DNA from: Valencia hispanica
Lineage: Eukaryota > Chordata > Actinopteri > Cyprinodontiformes > Valenciidae
Length of the DNA stretch: 64,000 bases
Direction: 5' to 3'
Assembly (NCBI GenBank): GCA_963556495.2
Contig: OY747704.1
Location: forward strand, 40,496,501 to 40,560,500
Shown in pieces: positions 63,901 through 64,000 of the stretch (its first letter is position 1; every line of letters begins with the position of its first letter). The notes beneath the pieces are model-generated. The model was not told where the DNA came from, searched no databases, and saw nothing but the letters and a program-made list of their open reading frames with translations. The position numbers and the translations under genes are program-made.

Positions 63901-64000
63901 CATTTTGATTTCTAGTGATGAACTATGAGGTAACAGTAGTCACCGGTGATGTGATGTTTGCTGGCACCAACGCCAGAGTGTTCATGCAGATCTATGGGGA
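45684..64000 (+). CDS. loxhd1: LOXHD1, tandem PLAT-domain protein (exons 1-19, 3' end outside window)
   Basis: Exons: 45684-45927, 47507-47621, 48065-48145, 48284-48468, 48560-48658, 49458-49606, 53071-53194, 53725-53834, 55019-55159, 55240-55375, 57455-57615, 59188-59274, 59563-59698, 59793-59947, 61640-61800, 62830-62906, 62982-63178, 63297-63489, 63916 to beyond 64000. They join into about 878 residues without a stop. Residues 1-81 are a Lys-rich, charged leader; from residue 82 six PLAT domains and the start of a seventh follow, each with a GHDNxG...GWF(L)DKV core and a WLDxxEDDG end. LOXHD1 acts in stereocilia of inner-ear hair cells, and human mutations cause DFNB77 deafness (known). 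PLAT folds bind membrane or protein partners. The start is the first ATG of the open frame, closed by a TGA at 45645-45647. All donors are GT except exon 13, which fits a GC donor. The order of PLAT repeats matches the mammalian protein closely. Confidence 0.96.
47507..48468 (+). CDS. loxhd1: loxhd1 PLAT1 module (exons 2-4)
   Basis: Exons 47507-47621, 48065-48145 and 48284-48468, together 381 bases. Starts [20 protein letters not shown], includes [19 protein letters not shown] and [13 protein letters not shown], and ends [11 protein letters not shown]. Internal introns are phase 2 and outer borders phase 1. The frame runs on past the exon 4 donor (AAAT|GTGAGA) to a TGA at 48477-48479, which is intronic. 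Confidence 0.95.
48560..53194 (+). CDS. loxhd1: loxhd1 PLAT2 module (exons 5-7)
   Basis: Exons 48560-48658, 49458-49606 and 53071-53194, 372 bases. [20 protein letters not shown] opens the domain; [18 protein letters not shown] is the core; [17 protein letters not shown] closes it. The two internal introns (0.8 and 3.5 kb) contain a retroelement copy and a hAT MITE. Confidence 0.95.
48711..49390 (-). repeat. Retroelement-derived repeat, copy 2 (loxhd1 intron 5)
   Basis: Longer relative of the repeat at 29741-30060, colinear over about 300 bases (ATACTTTATTAATCCAAAAG, ATAGTGATGCTATGGGCA, TTCTGGGCAGCAAAGATG). It fills most of intron 5. A minus-strand frame (48841-49119, basic and Gln-rich) may be a remnant of an element ORF. 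Confidence 0.65.
49607..52245. other. loxhd1 intron 6, left part
   Basis: No coding exon is expected, since exon 6 ends phase 0 at GATAAG|GTGAGA and exon 7 begins at 53071. At 51,790-52,030 a GC-richer patch (TGTAGCGGACGACTC onward) looks like foreign, possibly LTR-derived sequence. I could not find its ends. Confidence 0.4.
52246..52888. mobile_element. hAT-type MITE (643 bp) in loxhd1 intron 6
   Basis: Inverted ends TAGGGGTGGGCAATAT (left) and, read from the right, TAGGCCTGGGCGATAT. The 8-base target-site duplication CGATCTAT is perfect (52238-52245 and 52889-52896). Interior is AT-rich without transposase. Confidence 0.93.
53725..55375 (+). CDS. loxhd1: loxhd1 PLAT3 module (exons 8-10)
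   Basis: Exons 53725-53834, 55019-55159 and 55240-55375, 387 bases. Opens [20 protein letters not shown]; core [20 protein letters not shown]; then [20 protein letters not shown] and [16 protein letters not shown]. Both internal introns are phase 0, the second only 80 bases long. Confidence 0.95.
53930..54790 (-). mobile_element. Tc1-like relic in loxhd1 intron 8
   Basis: Ends are recognisable as CTACAATGCTTTGCAAAG at the left and GGTGTGAATATATTTGCAAG at the right. The interior has CAGCATGATGCTGCCACCAC and GGTCTCATCCGACCAGAGCA, antisense to a Tc1-like transposase. Same family as 22289 and 27039. It makes up about three quarters of the intron. Confidence 0.8.
55376..57454. other. loxhd1 intron 10
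   Basis: No exon expected. A short dispersed repeat phrase GCATTTGACAGACGCTTTTA lies at about 56150-56170. A tract of T residues precedes exon 11. Confidence 0.5.
57455..59698 (+). CDS. loxhd1: loxhd1 PLAT4 module (exons 11-13)
   Basis: Exons 57455-57615, 59188-59274 and 59563-59698, 384 bases. Opens [20 protein letters not shown]. The core is [17 protein letters not shown], in which the usual HDN is HEK, as in mammalian PLAT4. Closes [17 protein letters not shown]. Intron 11 is almost entirely a Tc1-like transposon. Exon 12 ends at the weak donor AAG|GTCACC. Exon 13 ends at CCTG|GCACGT, a GC donor inferred from phase and from length agreement with the mammalian protein. Confidence 0.92.
57641..59139 (+). 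mobile_element. Tc1-like transposon, full length, in loxhd1 intron 11
   Basis: Left end ACTCAGCAAAAAAAGAAACG after TA; right end its complement ending GCTGAGTTTA. About 1.5 kb. The transposase is in the same direction as the host gene. The insertion lies 25 bases after the exon 11 donor and 48 bases before exon 12. Confidence 0.95.
57920..58938 (+). pseudogene. Tc1-like transposase with two stops and one frameshift
   Basis: ATG at 57920 begins [19 protein letters not shown] and a helix-turn-helix region. A TAG at 58046-58048 and a TGA at 58127-58129 interrupt it. From 58157 the same frame is open through [20 protein letters not shown] (first catalytic Asp at 58370-58372). A single-base change in a G run near 58480 shifts the frame. 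The frame from 58492 then carries QQDNATSHT (second Asp, 58639-58641) and [13 protein letters not shown] (Glu, 58744-58746), with 34 residues between, and ends at the stop at 58936-58938. All three catalytic residues are present. Confidence 0.93.
59793..62906 (+). CDS. loxhd1: loxhd1 PLAT5 module (exons 14-16)
   Basis: Exons 59793-59947, 61640-61800 and 62830-62906, 393 bases. Opens [20 protein letters not shown]; core [19 protein letters not shown]; closes [17 protein letters not shown]. Exon 14 ends at AAC|GTGGGT, which keeps FEKGN-MDEF in register with mammalian FEKGNADEF. Confidence 0.94.
59957..60092 (-). repeat. SINE-like 3' fragment in loxhd1 intron 14
   Basis: Reads CATCCATCCATCCATTATCT, then GGCTGGTGCCTATCTCCAGC, ACACCCTGGACATGTCGGCA and GTCCATCGCAGA. 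This is the inverted 3' part of the tRNA-derived family also at 36380-36665. It begins within about 10 bases of the exon 14 donor. Confidence 0.7.
60093..61639. other. loxhd1 intron 14, remainder
   Basis: No exon expected; no feature recognised. Confidence 0.45.
61940..62105 (-). mobile_element. Short Tc1-like relic in loxhd1 intron 15
   Basis: GCCACACTTTTCAGATTGAT and ACTAATAAAATACGTTGATA, then ATGTGGAAACATTCAAGGCG, match the right-end region of the family at 53930-54790. Highly decayed. Confidence 0.55.
62982..63489 (+). CDS. loxhd1: loxhd1 PLAT6 module (exons 17-18)
   Basis: Exons 62982-63178 and 63297-63489, 390 bases, the only module of two exons seen here. Opens [20 protein letters not shown]; core [20 protein letters not shown]; closes [20 protein letters not shown]. 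The internal intron (118 bases) is phase 0. Confidence 0.95.
63916..64000 (+). CDS. loxhd1: loxhd1 exon 19, start of PLAT7 (cut by window end)
   Basis: Acceptor TTTCTAG at 63909-63915. Completes a Leu codon with exon 18 and reads [20 protein letters not shown] and VFMQIYGE, the opening strands of the next PLAT domain. Continues outside the window. Confidence 0.93.

Overview
This window is nuclear DNA from a ray-finned (teleost) fish, AT-rich and full of repeats. The evidence is two vertebrate genes with GT-AG introns, several Tc1-like transposon families typical of teleosts, non-LTR retrotransposon fragments, tRNA-like SINEs and long microsatellites. There is no sign of bacterial operons or CRISPR. 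Family assignments come from reading translations, splice sites and terminal repeats by eye; no database search was run.

Layout. Positions 1-18,960 are gene-poor and dominated by mobile DNA: a dead Tc1-like element (1486-3176), a tandem repeat (5085-5375), a 5'-truncated LINE (8579-9655), and a second, internally deleted LINE (13256-17560) with another Tc1-like element inserted in it (15878-17479). Positions 19,311-23,425 hold a complete two-exon prostaglandin E2 receptor EP4 gene (ptger4). Its 2.8-kb intron carries two long microsatellites and two transposon relics. Positions 23,850-45,680 are an intergenic stretch in which I find only repeats, among them a nested set of three DNA transposons (27039-29010) and a solo LTR inside a Tc1-like relic (38147-38935). 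Positions 45,684-64,000 hold the first 19 exons of loxhd1, the PLAT-domain protein of hair-cell stereocilia. The gene runs off the right edge.

The two genes lie on the same strand about 22 kb apart and have no known functional link. EP4 is a Gs-coupled plasma-membrane receptor. LOXHD1 is a tandem-PLAT protein needed for hearing. The most informative structure is in loxhd1: every PLAT repeat begins at a phase-1 intron, so each repeat is a symmetric exon module. Several of its larger introns are large because of transposons. One 94-bp intron appears to use a GC donor.

I did not find a new biological system. What is unusual here is transposon archaeology (target-site duplications, nesting order, catalytic lesions) and gene architecture.
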